Assembly: GCA_034432855.1 (NCBI GenBank)
Contig: DAOUBA010000137.1
Location: 1 to 31,844, forward strand
DNA length: 31,844 nt
Direction of reading: 5' to 3'
DNA from: DAOUBA01 sp034432855
GTDB taxonomy: Bacteria; Chloroflexota; Anaerolineae; B4-G1
This document shows positions 30,261 to 31,844 of the stretch, one piece after another (the first letter of the stretch is position 1; every line of letters starts with the position of its first letter). The position numbers and the translations under genes were made by a program. A model generated the notes under the pieces. It worked only from the letters and a program-made list of their open reading frames with translations, searched no databases and was not told where the DNA came from.

Positions 30261-31682
30261 ATGAACAAGCCAATCGTGGCCCTGGTGGGTCGGCCCAACG
30301 TGGGGAAATCCACCCTCTTCAACCGCATCGTCGGCGAGCGTATCGCCGTCGTGGACGACAGGCCCGGCACGACCCGCGACCGGTTGCACGCTTCCGCCGA
30401 GTGGAACGGCGTCCCTTTCACCGTGGTAGACACCGGTGGGATCGAGGTGCTGCCAGAGACCGTCGCCGCCGGCAAACGGCCCCGCCCGGAACGGGTGCTG
30501 GCGCAGGACTCGGCCCCGTACATCCCGCTGATGCGCGCCCAGGCCGAGCAGGCGATCCAAGGTGCAGATGCGATCATTTTCGTAACCGATGTGACCGGTG
30601 GCCTGACCGCCGCCGACAAGGAAGTAGCCGAAATCCTGCGCCACGCCCGCTGCCCGGTGTTCCTGGCCGCCAACAAGGCCGACAACGCCCGTCTGGAGCA
30701 GGACGCGCTCGAGTTCTATGCCCTGGGTCTGGGCGAGGTTCATCCCATTTCCGCGCTGCATGGCCGGGGCGTGGCCGACCTGCTGGACGAGGTGGTCAGG
30801 GCGTTGCCTACCCCCCCTACCCCCCCTATAGGGGGGGATGGCGGGGTCAAGATCGCCATCGTCGGGCGGCCCAACGTGGGCAAATCCTCACTCCTGAACC
30901 GGCTGCTAGGCGAGGAGCGCGCCATCGTCAGCCCCATCCCCGGCACCACCCGCGACGCGATTGACACATTCCTGGAATGGGAGGGTACGCCAATCAGGCT
31001 GATTGACACTGCCGGCATCCGGCGACGCGGCAAGGTCGGGCCGAGGGTGGAGCACTATAGCGTGCTGCGCGCGATTCGCGCCATCCAGCGCGCCGATGTG
31101 GCACTGTTGATGATTGACGGGTACGAAGGCGTCACGGCGCAAGACGCGCACGTCGCCAGCCTGATCCTCGAAGAGTGGGCCAGCGTGGTTGTGTTGGTGA
31201 ACAAGTGGGACGTAGTGGAGAAGGATTCGATGACAATGGCAGAATACACCCGTTGGGTGCGCGAGACGCTGCGTTTCCTCGATTATGTGCCGGTGCTGTT
31301 CATCTCCGCGCTCACGGGGCAGCGGGTGGATAGAGTGCTACCGACGGCGCTGGCCGTGCACCAGGCGCGCTTCCGACGCATCCCCGACGAAGAACTGGCC
31401 CGGATAGTGGAAGATGCACTGGCCCGTCATGCCCCGCCCAGTAAGCGCGGGCGACGGCTCAAGGTCTATTCCGTCCGCCAGACCGGTGTGGCCCCACCGA
31501 CCTTTGTCTTTCGCGTCAACGATCCCGACCTGTTGCACTTTAGTTACGAGCGATATCTGGAGAACCGGCTACGGGAGGCCCACGAGTTTCCCGGCACGCC
31601 GCTGCGGCTCATATTCCAGCAACAGAAATCCCGTAAGGCAGGAAGCAGGAGACAGGAGGCAGGAAGCAGGAGGCAAGAGTAG
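30261..31682 (+). CDS. der: Ribosome-assembly GTPase Der (EngA) with in-frame repeat insertions
   Basis: A 473-residue protein with two G domains and a KH-like C-terminal domain. First domain: GRPNVGKS (10-17), DTGG (57-60), NKAD (138-141). Second: GRPNVGKS (202-209), DTAG (249-252), NKWD (314-317). The KH-like part runs about 360-452 (ends FPGTPLRLIFQQQ). Der is needed for 50S subunit maturation. Two oddities: the interdomain linker LPTPPTPPIGGDGG (about 182-195) is encoded by a C/G-rich palindrome, and the C-terminus ends in AGSRRQEAGSRRQE encoded by a 21-base tandem repeat. Both look like repeat DNA read as codons at tolerant sites. The ATG follows the cdaR stop by 3 bases. Confidence 0.95.
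   Translation: MNKPIVALVGRPNVGKSTLFNRIVGERIAVVDDRPGTTRDRLHASAEWNGVPFTVVDTGGIEVLPETVAAGKRPRPERVLAQDSAPYIPLMRAQAEQAIQGADAIIFVTDVTGGLTAADKEVAEILRHARCPVFLAANKADNARLEQDALEFYALGLGEVHPISALHGRGVADLLDEVVRALPTPPTPPIGGDGGVKIAIVGRPNVGKSSLLNRLLGEERAIVSPIPGTTRDAIDTFLEWEGTPIRLIDTAGIRRRGKVGPRVEHYSVLRAIRAIQRADVALLMIDGYEGVTAQDAHVASLILEEWASVVVLVNKWDVVEKDSMTMAEYTRWVRETLRFLDYVPVLFISALTGQRVDRVLPTALAVHQARFRRIPDEELARIVEDALARHAPPSKRGRRLKVYSVRQTGVAPPTFVFRVNDPDLLHFSYERYLENRLREAHEFPGTPLRLIFQQQKSRKAGSRRQEAGSRRQE
30820..30837. repeat. C7-TATA-G7 palindrome embedded in der
   Basis: Seven C (30820-30826), TATA (30827-30830) and seven G (30831-30837), preceded by another C-run, encode part of a TPPTPPIGG linker between the two G domains. 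Perfect arms around a 4-base loop; same C/G-rich style as the repeats at 1-60, 3842-3878 and 17103-17126. Confidence 0.7.
31638..31679. repeat. 21-base tandem repeat at the der 3' end
   Basis: Two near-identical 21-base units (31638-31658 and 31659-31679, two differences) encode AGSRRQE twice directly before the der stop codon. The units are built on GCAGGA; TCCTGC copies follow the stop (31690-31707), so the element may extend as an imperfect inverted structure into the noncoding side. Confidence 0.75.
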
Positions 31683-31769
31683 CACCCACATCCTGCATCC
31701 TGCATCTTTCCACATAAAGCAATAGTACCTTGAGAATGAAATCCTTGCACGTTGGGCAAGAAAATTCAC

Positions 31770-31837
31770 CACGAAGGACACAAAGTCACACAAAGGAAAT
31801 AAAGGAATTCCTTCGTGTCCTTTGTGTGCCCTTCGTG
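31770..31837. repeat. Inverted repeat of the CACGAAGGACACAAAG type near the window end
   Basis: An outer pair (31770-31785 and 31820-31837) and an inner perfect pair (CACACAAAGGA, 31787-31797, and TCCTTTGTGTG, 31818-31828) are nested. No gene lies in it. A dispersed noncoding element is the best reading; its right limit may be outside the window. Confidence 0.65.
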
Positions 31838-31844
31838 CCCTTGG

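Noticed and set aside
29589..30761. A 390-codon minus-strand frame opposite cdaR and der
   Set aside because: It crosses two clear plus-strand genes and shows no protein family.
31560..31682. Frameshift at the end of der
   Set aside because: The unusual tail is fully explained by an in-frame tandem repeat; the frame is unbroken.

Overview
The window looks like part of a bacterial chromosome from the Chloroflexota, most likely close to Anaerolineae. This is inferred, not proven. The support is high G+C, a cdaA-cdaR pair next to a large TPR protein, an amidohydrolase with a CYTH-like tail, a TPTPTP-type low-complexity protein end, and many C-rich and G-rich palindromic repeats. I see no rRNA, tRNA, CRISPR array, transposase or integrase.

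Region 1 (1-8465) is mostly housekeeping. yajC (minus) and a large membrane sensor histidine kinase (plus) diverge from a compact promoter region with a dyad. Then, all on plus, come the GTPase ychF, a pyrimidine-nucleoside phosphorylase, and a methylthioadenosine/adenosylhomocysteine-deaminase-like amidohydrolase carrying an extra CYTH-like C-terminal domain. Region 2 (8445-13661, minus) holds an uncharacterised radical SAM protein behind a hicBA toxin-antitoxin pair, a MITE-like repeat, and an FAH-family hydrolase translationally coupled to an aldo/keto reductase.

Region 3 (13737-19646, minus) is an accessory block. A large Eco57I/type IIG-like DNA methyltransferase with a possible N-terminal nuclease domain overlaps an HTH-ImmA/IrrE metallopeptidase gene, which is followed 5 bases later by a PIN-domain (DUF4411-like) gene. 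I read this as a candidate defence operon with a built-in toxin/antitoxin-like pair. Next to it, a DUF4258/DUF2283 pair is bounded by a perfect 40-bp duplication of the 3' end of dnaB. dnaB and a DUF151 bifunctional-nuclease-like gene lie upstream in the same direction.

Region 4 (21665-24718, minus) is a seven-gene sulfur-trafficking-like operon: a tandem NifX-domain protein, DsrE, DsrF, DsrH, TusA, a DsrE2-type protein and an ArsR repressor. It has a TATAAT promoter followed by a near-perfect dyad suited to an autoregulating ArsR. No sulfite reductase or heterodisulfide-reductase-like genes are in view.

Region 5 (24845-31844, plus) carries argF, a 759-residue TPR protein, the diadenylate cyclase cdaA, its YbbR-domain regulator cdaR, and the ribosome-assembly GTPase der. 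Palindromic or tandem repeats are embedded in frame in at least three genes (radical SAM, methyltransferase, der), so short repeat elements have been adding codons to proteins in this genome.
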